Below are positions 25,479-36,375 of a stretch of 51,426 nt of DNA, in pieces. Each line of letters starts with the position of its first letter. Position 1 is the stretch's first letter. The position numbers were made by a program, and so were the translations under genes. The DNA comes from Ramlibacter sp. (GTDB lineage Bacteria > Pseudomonadota > Gammaproteobacteria > Burkholderiales > Burkholderiaceae_C), in contig NZ_JARXAB010000180.1 in NCBI RefSeq assembly GCF_029866045.1, forward strand, positions 1 through 51,426, in the 5' to 3' direction. Under the pieces are notes generated by a model, which ran no database searches, was not told the origin of the DNA, and saw only the letters and a list, made by a program, of their open reading frames with translations.

Positions 25479-25536
25479 GCGATGTGTCCAGAAGGTCGGT
25501 GCCAGGCGATTGACCGGCGGGATCTGCGGCGACTGC

Positions 25537-26313
25537 TCAGGGCAGCAGGCCGACGCGCCGCAGCAGGACGGCGGTCTCGTGCATCGGCAAGCCCATGATG
25601 CCAGAGTAGCTGCCTTGAATACCGGTCACATGCATCGCCGCCTGGCCCTGGATGGCATAGGCGCCAGCCTTGCCACGCGGCTCGCCCGAGGCCACATAAC
25701 GCGCGATCTGCGCCGGGCTCATTCGCTCGAAAGTCACACGGGATTCGCACACCGTGTCGATCCCGCGCCCCGCCGGCCCGGGGACAGCGAAGAAAGGGGC
25801 ACGGACTCGGAACGGGGCGGGCAAGGCCTTTCCTGGGTGAGGCAGGGGCGATGCTGGCGTCCACAGGGCCACTGCGGTCAGCACCCGGTGGGTCGCCCCA
25901 GAAAGCGCACCGAGCATGCGGGCGGCGTCGCGGTCGTCAAGCGGCTTGCCGAAAATCTGCTGGCCGCGGGCCACCGTGGTGTCCGAGCACAGCACGGGTG
26001 CCAAGGGCAGGCTACGCCGCTCGAGCCGGGCGACAGCCGCCTCGAGCTTGAGACGGGTGACACGTTTGACATACCGTGCAGGTGCTTCGCCAGGCAAAAC
26101 CGCCTCCAGGGCCTCGGCGTCTTCGTCGTCTGTGGGCAGCAGCAACTCATAGGCTACGCCGAGTTGCTCGAGCAGTTGGCGTCGGCGTGGGCTTTGGGAG
26201 GCCAGGTAAATGAAGCCGGGTGTCGCGCCCAGAGCGGCGGCGCTGGCTTGAACCGGGAGTGCGCTGCCACGGCGAACGCGGCCCAGGGGCGTGGATTTCG
26301 AAGGCATGCTCAC
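25537..26313 (-). CDS. maf: Maf-family nucleotide pyrophosphatase, extended
   Basis: Maf proteins hydrolyse dTTP, UTP or modified nucleoside triphosphates to monophosphates. The core motifs are here: [17 protein letters not shown] (residues 36-52), a conserved Lys in [39 protein letters not shown] and a C-terminal [27 protein letters not shown]. At 258 aa it is about 60 residues longer than usual because of a 30-residue N-terminal extension and a Pro-rich insertion near 160-185. The start is GTG at 26313, overlapping the rlmH stop; an ATG at 26307 is equally possible. The dTTP/UTP-specific subfamily is my best guess. Confidence 0.88.
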   Translation of the reverse strand: MSMPSKSTPLGRVRRGSALPVQASAAALGATPGFIYLASQSPRRRQLLEQLGVAYELLLPTDDEDAEALEAVLPGEAPARYVKRVTRLKLEAAVARLERRSLPLAPVLCSDTTVARGQQIFGKPLDDRDAARMLGALSGATHRVLTAVALWTPASPLPHPGKALPAPFRVRAPFFAVPGPAGRGIDTVCESRVTFERMSPAQIARYVASGEPRGKAGAYAIQGQAAMHVTGIQGSYSGIMGLPMHETAVLLRRVGLLP

Positions 26314-26777
26314 TCGCGGTGATAAGGGTGGCCGGCGTTGATCGACCAGGCCCGGTACAACTGCTCCACCAGCAGCACCCGCACCATGGCATGGGGCAGC
26401 GTCAGGTCGGACAGGCGAATGCGTTCGTGGGCGGCTTGGCGAAACGCTGGCTGCAGCCCGTCGGGGCCGCCGATCACCAGCGCCACATCATCGCCACCGA
26501 GTTGCCACTCCCGCAGCTTGGCGGCCAGGGCCTGGGTGCTCAGGGTCGTACCCCGCTCGTCGAGAACTACCACCCGGGCGCCTCGGGGGATCTGGGACTC
26601 GATGCGCTCACGCTCGGCGGCGTAGAGCGTCTCCAGGGTCTTGGAGCTGCGCGGCTCGGTCTTCACCGCGCGCAGTTCCAGCTTCAATTCAGGCGGGAAG
26701 CGCTTGGCGTAGTCGTCCCAGGCCGTTTGCGCCCAGTCGGGGACGCGCTGGCCGACGGCCACCACGCAGAGCTTCAT
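26310..26777 (-). CDS. rlmH: 23S rRNA pseudouridine-1915 N3-methyltransferase RlmH
   Basis: RlmH is a SPOUT-class methyltransferase that acts on assembled 70S ribosomes at helix 69. The 155-aa protein has its full family length, with [14 protein letters not shown] as the SAM-binding knot region and the conserved end [29 protein letters not shown]. It lies five bases after rsfS, and its stop overlaps maf by four bases. The rsfS-rlmH pairing is common in bacteria. Confidence 0.97.
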   Translation of the reverse strand: MKLCVVAVGQRVPDWAQTAWDDYAKRFPPELKLELRAVKTEPRSSKTLETLYAAERERIESQIPRGARVVVLDERGTTLSTQALAAKLREWQLGGDDVALVIGGPDGLQPAFRQAAHERIRLSDLTLPHAMVRVLLVEQLYRAWSINAGHPYHRE

Positions 26778-26782
26778 GCCGG

Positions 26783-27571
26783 TCAGCGGGCCTTCTTGGC
26801 GGCTGGGGAGGCCTTCTTGGCGGCAGGCACTGCCCGCTTAGCGGCCGGCGCAGCCTTCTTGGCAGCAGGTGACGCAGCCTTTTTGGCAGGTGCCGGCTTG
26901 CCGGCTGCAAGACGGCTGGCGGCGGACGTGCCACTCGGGGATGGGGTGGCGGGCTTGGTGGCCGCCTTGTTCAAGCCGGACTTCCCGGCCGGCTTGCCGG
27001 CCGACTTGCCAGCAGTACGAGCGGCGGATTTGGCCGCGGGCTTGGCCGATGATTTGCGTGCCGGCTTGCCATCTTTGGCCGCCTCATCGGCCGCCCGCTG
27101 GCCCTTGAGCGCGGCGCTGCTGCGACGCAGGGAAGGAAGGGCCGCCTGCTTCTTGCTGCCGGCGCTCTCAGCGCGCACCGGTGCAGGCGCCGCAGGCTTG
27201 GGCGCACCGAGCTTGAGACGTATGGGCTTGTCGCCCCAGATCTCCTCGAGCTGGTAGTAGCCGCGAATAGCCGGCTGCATGATGTGGGCGACCGCGGCGC
27301 CGCAGTCGACGATGATCCACTCGCCGTTGTCCTCACCCTCGATACGGGGCTTGCCAAAGCCCGCCTCGCGCACCGCGTCGCGGACGCTGGCAGCCAGGGC
27401 CTTGGTTTGGCGGTTGGAGGTGCCCGAGGCGATGATGACCCGCTCGAACAGGGGCGAGAGGTGTTCGGTGTTGAAAACCTGAATCTCCTGCGCCTTCACG
27501 TCTTCCAGGCCCTCCACGATGGCGCGCTGGAGGCGCTGGGTGTCTTTCTTGGCGGCGGTGGAATCAGTCAT
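26783..27571 (-). CDS. rsfS: Ribosomal silencing factor RsfS with a long Lys/Ala-rich C-terminal tail
   Basis: RsfS binds L14 and blocks joining of ribosomal subunits in starvation. Residues 1-120 form the standard domain ([67 protein letters not shown]). The remaining 142 residues are not part of the usual fold: they are low-complexity Lys/Ala/Pro with repeated PAAKKA-type units, like histone H1 or AlgP tails. The ATG at 27571 is fixed by homology and by a one-base overlap with the nadD stop. The tail is in frame and uninterrupted, so it is a real extension of this gene. Confidence 0.93.
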   Translation of the reverse strand: MTDSTAAKKDTQRLQRAIVEGLEDVKAQEIQVFNTEHLSPLFERVIIASGTSNRQTKALAASVRDAVREAGFGKPRIEGEDNGEWIIVDCGAAVAHIMQPAIRGYYQLEEIWGDKPIRLKLGAPKPAAPAPVRAESAGSKKQAALPSLRRSSAALKGQRAADEAAKDGKPARKSSAKPAAKSAARTAGKSAGKPAGKSGLNKAATKPATPSPSGTSAASRLAAGKPAPAKKAASPAAKKAAPAAKRAVPAAKKASPAAKKAR

Positions 27572-28242
27572 CAGGTCGGTGAGTAAAGGTGATGTTGCGC
27601 AATATAACGGGCGACGGTGGGATCGAGGAGCCCTTCGGGGCTCTGTCCCTGGGCCAGGGTCTGGCGGATGCCAGTGGCGCTGACCGCCAGGGGAGGCAGC
27701 GCCAGATCGACCCAACGACCGCCGGGAACGGGATAGGGAACCAACGGAACAGGTTGGTGGGGATAGGACGAGACGGCCTCCGACCCCTGCTTCGCCGACG
27801 CAAACGGCACTGCGTCCGGAAAGTTGGCAGCCTCCTCTGGGGCACGTCCAGCGACACAGATTGTAGCGAGGGCCGCGATTTCATCAGGCGCACGCCAGCG
27901 GTCAAAGGCCCGCGCCTGGTCGGCGCCGATCACCAGGAACAGCGCCGAACCGGGCTGCTCGGCCAGCAGTTCACGCAGAGTATCGACGGTGTAGCTCGGT
28001 CCCTCGCGGCGGACCTCCCTCTCGTCAACGACCGCTTGGGGCAGACCGGCAAAGGCAAGACGGGCCATGGCCACCCGGTGCTCAGGCGGGGTGAGACCCC
28101 GGGCCTTGTGCCAGGCCTGGCCAGTGGGCAGGATGTGAAGCGCGTCGAGCCCGAGTTGGTCAATCGCGAGAGCCGCCAGGGCCGCATGCGCCACGTGGGG
28201 CGGGTCGAAGGCCCCACCGAACAGGCCAATGCGCCGGGCCAT
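27571..28242 (-). CDS. nadD: Nicotinate-nucleotide adenylyltransferase
   Basis: NadD adenylates nicotinate mononucleotide in NAD synthesis. The 223-aa protein has the nucleotidyltransferase motif LFGGAFDPPHVAHAAL (residues 7-22), YTVDTLREL, LVIGADQARAFDRW, and the C-terminal VSATGIRQTLAQG matching the family's IS(S)T-x-IR motif. It follows hemF by five bases and overlaps rsfS by one base, the common nadD-rsfS-rlmH order. Confidence 0.96.
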   Translation of the reverse strand: MARRIGLFGGAFDPPHVAHAALAALAIDQLGLDALHILPTGQAWHKARGLTPPEHRVAMARLAFAGLPQAVVDEREVRREGPSYTVDTLRELLAEQPGSALFLVIGADQARAFDRWRAPDEIAALATICVAGRAPEEAANFPDAVPFASAKQGSEAVSSYPHQPVPLVPYPVPGGRWVDLALPPLAVSATGIRQTLAQGQSPEGLLDPTVARYIAQHHLYSPT

Positions 28243-28247
28243 GAGGC

Positions 28248-29171
28248 CTAGACCCAGTCCCGGGGGACCAGGTAGCGGGTGTAGAGCGCGTCCTCGGGGG
28301 TGCCGGGCTCGGGCCGCTGCTGGTAGGCCCAGCTCGCCAGCGGCGGCATGGACAGCAAGATGGACTCGGTGCGTCCACCCGACTGCAGGCCAAAGTGGGT
28401 GCCCCGGTCCCAGACCAGGTTGAACTCCACATAGCGGCCGCGCCGATACAGCTGGAAATTGCGCTCACGCTCGCCATAGGGCGTGGCCTGGCGGCGCCGG
28501 ACGATGGGCAGGTAGGCGTCCAGCAAGGTGTTGCCCACCGCCTGCATCATCTCGAAGCTGCGCGCTTGGCCCAGCTCGGAGAAGTCGTCAAAGAACACCC
28601 CGCCCACGCCGCGCTGCTCGCTGCGGTGCTTGAGGCAGAAATACTCGTCGCACCAACGCTTGAAGCGCGGGTATTTGTCCTCGCCAAAGGGAGCCAGCGC
28701 GTCCTTGCAGGACTGGTGGAAATGCGCCACGTCCTCGTCAAAGCCGTAGTAGGGCGTGAGGTCCATGCCGCCGCCGAACCAGGCCACCGGCGCGCCGCTG
28801 GCCGGGGTGGCGGCAATCATGCGCACATTCATGTGTACCGTCGGCACATAGGGGTTGCGCGGGTGGAAAACCAGCGAGACGCCCATGGCCTCAAAGGGCA
28901 TGCCCGCCAATTCGGGCCGGTGCTGGGTGGCCGAGGGCGGCAGCTGCGGCCCGCGTACATGCGAAAAACCGCAGCCGGCGCGCTCGAACACCGCGCCGCC
29001 TTCCATGATTTTGGTCAGACCTTCGCCCTGCAGGCGCTCACCCTCGGGCTTGGTCCAGGCGTCGGCGAGAAATTTGACCGAACCCTGCTCGGACTCAATG
29101 TCCTCCAATGCGTCGGTGATGCGCTGCTGAAGCCCGGTGAGGTAGCGTTGGACGTCGGCGACTGAATTCAT
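28248..29171 (-). CDS. hemF: Oxygen-dependent coproporphyrinogen III oxidase
   Basis: HemF converts coproporphyrinogen III to protoporphyrinogen IX using O2, so this cell can make heme aerobically. The 307-aa protein has [36 protein letters not shown] and the C-terminal [19 protein letters not shown], all family signatures. The start at [14 protein letters not shown] (29171) is chosen by homology; upstream in-frame codons are unrelated. AAGGGAAAA lies about nine bases before this ATG. It sits 107 bp after purD within the same-strand cluster. Confidence 0.96.
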   Translation of the reverse strand: MNSVADVQRYLTGLQQRITDALEDIESEQGSVKFLADAWTKPEGERLQGEGLTKIMEGGAVFERAGCGFSHVRGPQLPPSATQHRPELAGMPFEAMGVSLVFHPRNPYVPTVHMNVRMIAATPASGAPVAWFGGGMDLTPYYGFDEDVAHFHQSCKDALAPFGEDKYPRFKRWCDEYFCLKHRSEQRGVGGVFFDDFSELGQARSFEMMQAVGNTLLDAYLPIVRRRQATPYGERERNFQLYRRGRYVEFNLVWDRGTHFGLQSGGRTESILLSMPPLASWAYQQRPEPGTPEDALYTRYLVPRDWV

Positions 29172-29278
29172 GCGCTTGTTTTCCCTTGCGAAATCAACAT
29201 TGACTGGCTGGCGCCCCAGAAAAAGTGCCTGAGCCCTGGAAGCCCTTGGACGCCTGGAGCGCCTGGCCTCTTCACCCC

Positions 29279-30559
29279 TTAACCCTTGACGGCCCGAAAG
29301 CCGATGTCGGTGCGCCACTGGGCGCCGTCAAACTGGATCCCCCGCACCACCGCATAGGCGCGCTGCTGCGCCGCTTTGACGGAGTCGGCCAGAGCAGTGA
29401 CGCACAGCACCCGGCCGCCGCTGGTCAGCACCTGGTCGTCCTGCCACTGGGTGCCGGCGTGAAACACCATCGCGTCCTCACTGGCAGCGGGCAGGCCGCT
29501 CACCACGTCGCCCTTGCGCGGCGAAAGCGGGTAGCCGGCCGCCGCCATCACCACACCCAACGCTGTGCGGCGGTCCCATTGCAGCTCGACCTGATCCAGA
29601 GTGCCACCGGTGGCGGCCAGCATCACTTCGAACAGGTTGGACTTGAGCCGCATCAGGATGGGTTGGGTCTCCGGGTCTCCCATGCGGCAATTGAACTCCA
29701 GGGTTTTGACCGCGCCCTGGGCGTCGATCATCAAGCCCGCATAAAGAAACCCGGTGTAGGGGATACCGTCGCTTTCCATTCCGCGGATGGTGGGCAAGAT
29801 GACCTCGCGCATGGCGCGGGCGTGCACGGCCGGCGTGACCACCAATGCTGGCGAATAGGCGCCCATGCCACCGGTGTTCGGGCCCTGATCGCCGTCCTGC
29901 AGCCGTTTGTGGTCTTGGCTGGTGGCCAGGGCGGTCACATCTTTTCCGTCGCACAGGACAATAAAGCTGGCTTCTTCGCCCTGCAAAAATTCCTCGATCA
30001 CCACCCGGGCGCCGCCAGCGTTGTGGGTGACACCCAGCGTGTTGTCCAGCAACATGAAATCGATCGCCTCATGCGCTTCGGTAGCCGTCATCGCCACCAC
30101 CACGCCTTTGCCAGCGGCCAGCCCATCGGCCTTGACCACGATGGGCGCGCCCATTCGGTCCACGTAGGCGTGAGCCAGGGTCGGGTCGGTGAAGGTCTCG
30201 TAAGCTGCCGTGGGAATGCCATGGCGCTTCATGAAGGCCTTGGAGAAAGCCTTGGAGCTTTCCAGCTGCGCGGCCGCCTGGGTGGGGCCGAAGATGCGCA
30301 GGCCGGCAGCGCGGAAGGCGTCCACCACCCCGGCCGCCAGCGGGGCCTCGGGGCCGACCACCGTCAGGCCCACCTTTTGGTCAAGCGCCCATTGGCGCAG
30401 CTGGGCGATGTCGGTAATCGGCAGATTGATCAGAGAAGGGTCAGTCGCCGTACCGCCATTGCCAGGCGCTACATAGACCGCCTGCACCTTGGGAGACTGG
30501 GCCAGCTTCCAGGCCAGCGCATGCTCGCGGCCGCCCGAGCCGATCACGAGAACCTTCAT
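29279..30559 (-). CDS. purD: Phosphoribosylamine-glycine ligase
   Basis: PurD makes glycinamide ribonucleotide, the second step of purine synthesis. The 426-aa ATP-grasp protein starts [19 protein letters not shown] and has [49 protein letters not shown] and [21 protein letters not shown] lies about ten bases upstream of the ATG at 30559. It follows yebC by ten bases. Confidence 0.97.
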   Translation of the reverse strand: MKVLVIGSGGREHALAWKLAQSPKVQAVYVAPGNGGTATDPSLINLPITDIAQLRQWALDQKVGLTVVGPEAPLAAGVVDAFRAAGLRIFGPTQAAAQLESSKAFSKAFMKRHGIPTAAYETFTDPTLAHAYVDRMGAPIVVKADGLAAGKGVVVAMTATEAHEAIDFMLLDNTLGVTHNAGGARVVIEEFLQGEEASFIVLCDGKDVTALATSQDHKRLQDGDQGPNTGGMGAYSPALVVTPAVHARAMREVILPTIRGMESDGIPYTGFLYAGLMIDAQGAVKTLEFNCRMGDPETQPILMRLKSNLFEVMLAATGGTLDQVELQWDRRTALGVVMAAAGYPLSPRKGDVVSGLPAASEDAMVFHAGTQWQDDQVLTSGGRVLCVTALADSVKAAQQRAYAVVRGIQFDGAQWRTDIGFRAVKG

Positions 30560-30569
30560 GCCGCCGCCC

Positions 30570-31295
30570 TCACTCGGAGATCTCGGCGTTGTGGAACACG
30601 TCTTGCACGTCGTCGAGGTCTTCGAGCATGTCCAGAAGCTTTTGCATGCGGGCGGCCTCGTCGCCGGACAATGGGATGGTGTTTTCCGGCCGCATGGTGA
30701 TCTCTGCAACCTCAGGCTTGAGGCCGGCCGCGTCGAGCGCATTGCGCACCTGCTCGAATTCGGACGGACCGGCAATTACCTCGATAGCGCCATCCTCGTC
30801 GGTCACTACGTCCTCGGCGCCAGCTTCGAGCGCGACTTCCATCACCCGGTCCTCGGAGGTGCCAGGCGCCAAGATGATCTGGCCGACGTGGCGGAACTGG
30901 AAGGCCACCGACCCTTCGGTACCCATGTTCCCGCCGCACTTGCTGAAGGCATGCCGGACCTCGGCCACTGTGCGCACCTTGTTGTCCGTCATGGTGTCGA
31001 CGATGATCGCCGCGCCACCGATGCCGTAGCCCTCGTAGCGGATTTCCTCGTAGTTCACGCCCTCGAGATTGCCGGTGGCCTTGTCGATGTTGCGCTTGAC
31101 CGTGTCGGCCGGCATGTTGGCGGCCTTGGCCTTGTCCACCGCCAGACGCAGCCGCGGGTTGGCGTTCAGGTCGCCACCGCCCTGTCGGGCAGCGACCATG
31201 ATTTCGCGGATGACCCGCGTCCAGACCTTGCCGCGCTTTTCATCCTGCCGGCCCTTGCGGTGTTGGATATTGGCCCATTTGCTGTGACCTGCCAC
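30570..31295 (-). CDS. yebC: YebC/PmpR family regulatory protein (TACO1 homologue)
   Basis: YebC-family proteins are described as transcription regulators and, more recently, as translation factors that relieve stalling at proline-rich stretches. The 241-aa protein begins [23 protein letters not shown] and has the family's three domains, including [24 protein letters not shown] and [20 protein letters not shown]. The start is GTG at 31295, with AAGGAAC nine to fifteen bases upstream; a longer frame to 31370 lacks homology. It is the first gene of the eight-gene minus-strand cluster. Confidence 0.94.
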   Translation of the reverse strand: MAGHSKWANIQHRKGRQDEKRGKVWTRVIREIMVAARQGGGDLNANPRLRLAVDKAKAANMPADTVKRNIDKATGNLEGVNYEEIRYEGYGIGGAAIIVDTMTDNKVRTVAEVRHAFSKCGGNMGTEGSVAFQFRHVGQIILAPGTSEDRVMEVALEAGAEDVVTDEDGAIEVIAGPSEFEQVRNALDAAGLKPEVAEITMRPENTIPLSGDEAARMQKLLDMLEDLDDVQDVFHNAEISE

Positions 31296-31515
31296 GGGAG
31301 TGTTCCTTGTCGAGTCGGTGCGCCACGTCCTCGCCCCCGACCAGGGATGAGTGACGATGGTGCAAAGCACTGATTCTACTTTTCAGATCCCCCGCGTGCC
31401 CCCGCCCGCGCCACCGATCCCGCCCTCCCCTTGTCTTTGGCACACCTGCTTCCATTTGACTTGCCCTTTCTCTTAAAAAATGGTGTCAAGACCTGGCAGG
31501 ACGGGTCACGGCCAT

Positions 31516-31541
31516 GAAAAAAGCCGCCCGTGGGCGGCTCT
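31516..31541 (-). terminator. Intrinsic terminator after clpA
   Basis: On the minus strand AGCCGCCCACGGGCGGCT is followed by a run of six T residues, 26 bp past the clpA stop. A GC-rich stem plus U-tract is a classic Rho-independent terminator. The rest of the 269-bp gap between yebC and clpA (31296-31564) shows no gene. Confidence 0.88.
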
Positions 31542-31564
31542 TTCAATCAGCACAGGGGCGCACC

Positions 31565-33889
31565 TCAGGCGCCGCCCGTCCCGACCTCTTCTGGCTCCGC
31601 CTTGGACTTGCCTTCCCGCTTGGGCAGCGGTTGGATGTCCAGCAGAACTTCGTCTTTGTCATCGAGGTCCACCGTGAGGCGGCCTCCGTCGGTGAGACGG
31701 CCGAACAGCAGCTCGTCGGCCAACGCCTTGCGGATCGTGTCCTGAATCAGGCGCTGCATCGGACGCGCCCCCATGAGCGGATCGAAGCCCTTCTTGGCCA
31801 GGAACTTGCGCAGGTTGTCGGTGAAAGTGACGTCTACCTTTTTGTCCGACAGCTGCTGCTCGAGCACCAACAGGAACTTGTCGACCACCCGCAGAATGAC
31901 CTGCTCGTCCAGCGGCTTGAAGCTCACCATGGCATCCAAGCGGTTACGGAACTCCGGTGTGAACAGGCGCTTGATGTCCGCCATTTCGTCACCGGCCGCG
32001 CGCGGGTTGGTAAAGCCGATGGCGGCCTTATTCATGGTATCGGCGCCCGCGTTGGTGGTCATGATGATGATCACATTGCGGAAGTCGGCCTTGCGCCCGT
32101 TGTTGTCGGTCAGCGTGCCGTGGTCCATCACCTGCAGCAGCACGTTAAAGATGTCCGGATGTGCCTTTTCGATCTCGTCGAGCAGCAGCACCGCGTGCGG
32201 CTTCTTGGTGACCGCCTCAGTGAGCAGGCCGCCTTGGTCAAAGCCAACATAGCCCGGGGGCGCGCCGATCAGGCGAGAGACCGCATGACGCTCCATGTAC
32301 TCCGACATGTCGAAGCGAATGAGCTCGATGCCCATGATGTAGGCCAGCTGCTTGGCCGCCTCGGTCTTGCCGACACCGGTGGGGCCGGAGAACAGAAACG
32401 AGCCAATCGGCTTGTCGCCCTTGCCCAAGCCCGAGCGCGCCAGCTTGACTGCACCGGCCAGCACATCCAAGGCCTTGTCCTGGCCGAACACCACCGCTTT
32501 GAGGTCGCGCTCAATGGTCCGCAGCTTGCCACGGTCGTCATTGGACACATTGGCCGGCGGAATGCGGGCGATCTTGGCCACGATCTCTTCGACCTCATTG
32601 CGCGAAATCGTCTTCTTGCGCTTGCTCGGTGGCAGGATGCGCTGGGCAGCGCCCGCCTCGTCGATCACGTCGATGGCCTTGTCAGGCAGATGCCGGTCAT
32701 TGATGTACTTCGCCGAGAGCTCAGCGGCCGCCTGTAGCGCCGCCAGCGCGTACTTGACGCTGTGATGCTCCTCAAAACGGCTCTTAAGACCCTTGAGGAT
32801 GTCCACCGTTTGCTCGACCGTGGGCTCGACAACGTCCACCTTTTGGAAACGACGCGACAGGGCCGCGTCCTTCTCGAAGATGCCCCGGTACTCGGTGAAA
32901 GTGGTCGCGCCGATGCACTTGAGCTGGCCACTGGAGAGGGCTGGCTTGAGCAGGTTGGACGCGTCCAGGGTGCCGCCAGAGGCTGCTCCTGCGCCGATCA
33001 GGGTGTGGATCTCGTCGATGAACAGGATCGCGTTGGGTTTGTCCTTGAGCGACTTGAGCACGCCCTTGAGCCGCTGCTCAAAGTCGCCGCGGTACTTGGT
33101 GCCCGCCAACAGCGAGCCCATGTCCAGGGAATAGACCACGGAGTCCGCAAGGATCTCAGGGACGTCAGTCTGAACAATGCGCCAGGCCAGGCCCTCGGCG
33201 ATGGCGGTCTTGCCTACGCCCGCCTCTCCCACCAGCAGCGGGTTATTTTTGCGGCGGCGGCACAGGATCTGGATGACACGCTCGACCTCGTACTCGCGGC
33301 CGATCAGCGGGTCAATCTTGCCTTCCTTGGCTGCCTGATTCAGGTTGAGCGTGAACTGCTCGAGCGGGGAGGCCTTCTCATTCTTCTCGCTGGCCTCGGC
33401 CTCCTGCTCACCACCAGGCGACTCGCTTCCCTTGGCGGGCTCGGGCGGGTCGCTCTTCTTGATGCCGTGGGCGATGTAGTTGACAACGTCCAAGCGGGTC
33501 ACGCCCTGCTGGTGCAGGTAGTAAACCGCGTGCGAATCCTTCTCGCCGAAGATGGCGACGAGCACATTGGCGCCGGTCACTTCCTTCTTGCCGTTGCCGG
33601 TGGACTGCACATGCATGATCGCGCGCTGGATGACCCGCTGGAAACCCAGCGTGGGCTGGGTATCTACCTCATCGGTCCCGGCGACCTGAGGGGTGTTGTC
33701 CTTGATGAAGTTGGTCAGGGACTTGCGCAAGTCATCGATATTGGCCGCGCAGGCGCGCAGCACCTCTGCCGCGCTTGGGTTGTCCAGCAAGGCGAGCAGG
33801 AGATGCTCCACCGTGATGAACTCGTGACGCTGCTGCCTCGCCTCCACAAACGCCATGTGGAGGCTGACTTCCAATTCCTGGGCAATCAT
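31565..33889 (-). CDS. clpA: ATP-dependent Clp protease ATP-binding subunit ClpA
   Basis: ClpA is the AAA+ unfoldase that feeds substrates to ClpP, including N-degron proteins delivered by ClpS. The 774-aa protein has the Clp N-domain ([17 protein letters not shown] and its second repeat), Walker A motifs [13 protein letters not shown] near 216 and [13 protein letters not shown] near 500, and [12 protein letters not shown]. The ClpP-binding IGF loop appears as [10 protein letters not shown] near residue 615. An acidic Glu/Ser-rich linker lies around 145-165. AGGA precedes the ATG by seven bases. It follows clpS by 80 bp. Confidence 0.97.
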   Translation of the reverse strand: MIAQELEVSLHMAFVEARQQRHEFITVEHLLLALLDNPSAAEVLRACAANIDDLRKSLTNFIKDNTPQVAGTDEVDTQPTLGFQRVIQRAIMHVQSTGNGKKEVTGANVLVAIFGEKDSHAVYYLHQQGVTRLDVVNYIAHGIKKSDPPEPAKGSESPGGEQEAEASEKNEKASPLEQFTLNLNQAAKEGKIDPLIGREYEVERVIQILCRRRKNNPLLVGEAGVGKTAIAEGLAWRIVQTDVPEILADSVVYSLDMGSLLAGTKYRGDFEQRLKGVLKSLKDKPNAILFIDEIHTLIGAGAASGGTLDASNLLKPALSSGQLKCIGATTFTEYRGIFEKDAALSRRFQKVDVVEPTVEQTVDILKGLKSRFEEHHSVKYALAALQAAAELSAKYINDRHLPDKAIDVIDEAGAAQRILPPSKRKKTISRNEVEEIVAKIARIPPANVSNDDRGKLRTIERDLKAVVFGQDKALDVLAGAVKLARSGLGKGDKPIGSFLFSGPTGVGKTEAAKQLAYIMGIELIRFDMSEYMERHAVSRLIGAPPGYVGFDQGGLLTEAVTKKPHAVLLLDEIEKAHPDIFNVLLQVMDHGTLTDNNGRKADFRNVIIIMTTNAGADTMNKAAIGFTNPRAAGDEMADIKRLFTPEFRNRLDAMVSFKPLDEQVILRVVDKFLLVLEQQLSDKKVDVTFTDNLRKFLAKKGFDPLMGARPMQRLIQDTIRKALADELLFGRLTDGGRLTVDLDDKDEVLLDIQPLPKREGKSKAEPEEVGTGGA

Positions 33890-33969
33890 GAAAATTCCTT
33901 TGCCTTGCTACCTGGGGATGAGCGACTCGCGTTCAACCCCACTTTAATCTGGATCGGCTGCATATTCAT

Positions 33970-34338
33970 TCAATCGACCGGTTCACTCACACATTGAAGG
34001 GGATGCCCTGCCTGCCTCGCCGCGTCCTGAACCTGATCCACCTTGGTTGCAGCGACATCGCGGGAATAAACCCCGCAAACGGCTTTACCGTCGAGGTGGA
34101 TCTTGAGCATGATCTGGGTCGCGGTATCCCGGTCCTTGTTGAAGAACTCCTGGATCACCACCACCACGAACTCCATCGGTGTGTAGTCGTCATTGAGCAT
34201 GACAACCTGGTACATCTGGGGGGGCTCGGTCTTCTGAGTCAGGCGCTCGAGCACCAGAGAGCCGCCTTCGTCGTCCCGCGGTCTCTCCGTGGGCGCAATG
34301 GGGGCAGGAACCGGTTTTTTGCTGGCCATGAAATTCAT
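33970..34338 (-). CDS. clpS: ClpA adaptor protein ClpS
   Basis: ClpS presents N-end-rule substrates to ClpA. The 122-aa protein ends in the conserved core: [19 protein letters not shown] with the Asn-Asp-Asp that binds N-degrons, [31 protein letters not shown]. The first 40 or so residues are the usual flexible, charged N-terminal extension. GGAGG lies eight bases before the ATG at 34338; an in-frame ATG at 34329 is a less likely start. It is divergent from the cold-shock gene. Confidence 0.95.
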   Translation of the reverse strand: MNFMASKKPVPAPIAPTERPRDDEGGSLVLERLTQKTEPPQMYQVVMLNDDYTPMEFVVVVIQEFFNKDRDTATQIMLKIHLDGKAVCGVYSRDVAATKVDQVQDAARQAGHPLQCVSEPVD

Positions 34339-34663
34339 TCTATCGACCTCCGGGCCCTCTCCGCTCAGAGGCTTGGTCGGTTGGACGAACGGGCAAGCCT
34401 TTAGCGTGCCATCGGCCAGGCCGCGGTGATCGCGCTGGCGTCGCTGAGCACCGTCTTCAGCCTGAGGCTGTGGCGGCGCCGGGGGCATCGACTCAAGGCG
34501 GAAGGGCCAAGCCCAGCGCTCGCGTGGCCCCGCCACAAATAAAACTTTAGTACCCGAAAATCATTGACAAGGGCGGCGCGCCTCTACGACACTGCGCCGA
34601 CTGTCACCCGCTGGCCACGGATCGCACCCAGCCAGCACCAACTGCCAAAGAGAGGGTCCCCAA
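34339..34663. other. 325-bp divergent clpS/cold-shock intergenic region
   Basis: No gene is seen. An AT-rich patch (about 34535-34570, unlike the rest of the window) contains a perfect -35 TTGACA at 34564-34569 on the plus strand, about 95 bp before the cold-shock ATG. The expected -10 positions hold only weak matches (TACGAC or GACACT). A long 5' untranslated leader would be normal for a cold-shock mRNA. Confidence 0.4.
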
Positions 34664-34993
34664 ATGGCGACTGGCACTGTCAAATGGTTTAACGACGCAA
34701 AGGGTTTTGGCTTCATCGAGCCCGACGGCGGGGGTACCGACATCTTTGCCCACTTCAGCGCCATCGCTATGGATGGCTTCAAGACTCTCAAGCAAGGGGC
34801 CCGGGTCAGCTTCGAAGTCATACAGGGGCCCAAGGGCCAGATGGCACAAAACATTGAGGCAGATCCTGCAGCGGTTCTGGCCACCGCCGAGCCATCGGCC
34901 CCCTCGGACAGCATGCCTCTTCATCCGCGCACGCCGCGCCCCGCGCGAGTTCGGGCTCCGCAGTTCCAGGCTGACCAACCACGGGCTACCTGA
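34664..34993 (+). CDS. Cold-shock domain protein with C-terminal extension
   Basis: An OB-fold nucleic-acid-binding protein, probably an RNA chaperone. Residues 1-67 are a complete cold-shock domain: [20 protein letters not shown] contains RNP1 (KGFGFI) and DIFAHFS is RNP2. Family members usually stop near residue 70, but this one continues to 109 with a Pro/Arg/Ala-rich tail ([15 protein letters not shown]). AGAGAGG lies upstream of the ATG as ribosome-binding site. The frame has no interruption, so the tail is genuine unless the sequence carries a frameshift. Confidence 0.9.
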   Translation: MATGTVKWFNDAKGFGFIEPDGGGTDIFAHFSAIAMDGFKTLKQGARVSFEVIQGPKGQMAQNIEADPAAVLATAEPSAPSDSMPLHPRTPRPARVRAPQFQADQPRAT

Positions 34994-35121
34994 TACCGGG
35001 CATTTGAGGCGCGCCCCCAAGGAACCAGCGCATCAAGCCCCGGCCAGGGTCAGCGGGCCTCTTTTTCAAGGGCGATAGCCGTCCAAGGGCGATGACCCGT
35101 CTTGCGGCAGGTCACCGGGAC

Positions 35122-36375
35122 TTACATGTTCTCGATCATCACCCTGCCAAAGCCAGAACAGCTCACTTGCGTCGCACCGTCCATCAGGCGGGCAAAGTCG
35201 TAGGTGACCTTCTTGCTCAGTATGGACTTCTCCATGGAACTGATGATGAGGTCGGCCGCCTCCTTCCAGCCCATATGGCGCAACATCATTTCTGCGGACA
35301 GGATCTCGGAGCCGGGGTTCACATAGTCCTTGCCGGCGTACTTGGGCGCCGTGCCATGGGTGGCCTCGAACATGGCGACCGAGTCGCTCAGGTTCGCGCC
35401 TGGGGTAATGCCGGTGCCGCCGACTTGGGCCGCCAGAGCGTCGGAGATGTAGTCGCCGTTGAGGTTCAGGGTGGCGATCACGCTGTATTCCGCTGGGCGC
35501 AAGAGGATCTGCTGCAGAAATGCGTCGGCGACTGAATCCTTGACCACGATTTCCTTGCCGGTCTTCGGGCTCCTGAATTTGCACCAAGGCCCCCCGTCAA
35601 TCAACTGCGCGCCGAATTCGCGCTGGGCCAGGTCGTAGGCCCAGTCACGGAAGCCCCCCTCGGTGAACTTCATGATGTTGCCCTTGTGGACGATGGTGAC
35701 GCTGGGCTTGTCGTTGTCGATGGCGTACTGGATCGCCTTGCGAACCAGGCGGTCGGTACCCTCGCGAGAAACAGGCTTGATACCGATCCCCGAGGTGTCC
35801 GGGAACCTGATTGTCTTGACCCCCATTTCATCGACGAGGAACTTGATCAGCTTCTTGGCCTTGTCTGATTCGGCCTCGTACTCGATGCCCGCATAAATAT
35901 CCTCGGAGTTCTCGCGAAATATCACCATGCGCGTCTTCTCCGGCTCCTTCAGGGGGGAGGGCACGCCCTTGAAGTACTGGATCGGACGTAGGCACACATA
36001 CAGGTCCAGCTCCTGGCGCAGCGCCACGTTCAGGGAGCGGATATCGCCTCCGGCAGGCGCGGTCAGCGGGCCCTTGATAGAGACCACATAGTCGCGAACA
36101 GCGTGCAGCGTCTCCTCGGGCAGCCATGCATCGGGACCATAAAGAAGGGTCGCCTTTTCGCCAGCGAACACCTCCATCCAATGGATCTTGCGCATGCCGC
36201 GGTAGGCCTTGGCAACCGCGGCATCGACCACTTTCAGCATGACGGGGGTGATGTCCCGCCCCGTGCCATCGCCCTCGATGAAAGGAATGATGGGGTTGTC
36301 GGGCACGCTCAGCGACAGGTCGGCATTGACCGAGATTCTCTGGCCCTGGGCCGGTACTTTGATGTGCTGATACAC
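35122..36375 (-). CDS. icd: NADP-dependent isocitrate dehydrogenase
   Basis: Icd oxidatively decarboxylates isocitrate to 2-oxoglutarate in the TCA cycle. From the GTG at 36375 the protein is 417 aa, the same length as E. coli Icd. It has [33 protein letters not shown] (with the regulatory serine in the RENSED motif), [29 protein letters not shown] and [25 protein letters not shown] is chosen from homology ([14 protein letters not shown]); there is no Shine-Dalgarno before it. An ATG at 36456 would add 27 unrelated residues. Confidence 0.95.
   Translation of the reverse strand: MYQHIKVPAQGQRISVNADLSLSVPDNPIIPFIEGDGTGRDITPVMLKVVDAAVAKAYRGMRKIHWMEVFAGEKATLLYGPDAWLPEETLHAVRDYVVSIKGPLTAPAGGDIRSLNVALRQELDLYVCLRPIQYFKGVPSPLKEPEKTRMVIFRENSEDIYAGIEYEAESDKAKKLIKFLVDEMGVKTIRFPDTSGIGIKPVSREGTDRLVRKAIQYAIDNDKPSVTIVHKGNIMKFTEGGFRDWAYDLAQREFGAQLIDGGPWCKFRSPKTGKEIVVKDSVADAFLQQILLRPAEYSVIATLNLNGDYISDALAAQVGGTGITPGANLSDSVAMFEATHGTAPKYAGKDYVNPGSEILSAEMMLRHMGWKEAADLIISSMEKSILSKKVTYDFARLMDGATQVSCSGFGRVMIENM

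Noticed and set aside
29225..30700. 491-codon plus-strand frame over purD
   Set aside because: Antisense shadow with His/Gly-rich low-information sequence; purD is unambiguous.
31514..33997. Two plus-strand frames (407 and 411 codons) over clpA
   Set aside because: Both mirror the clpA coding frame; the ClpA motifs are complete on the minus strand.
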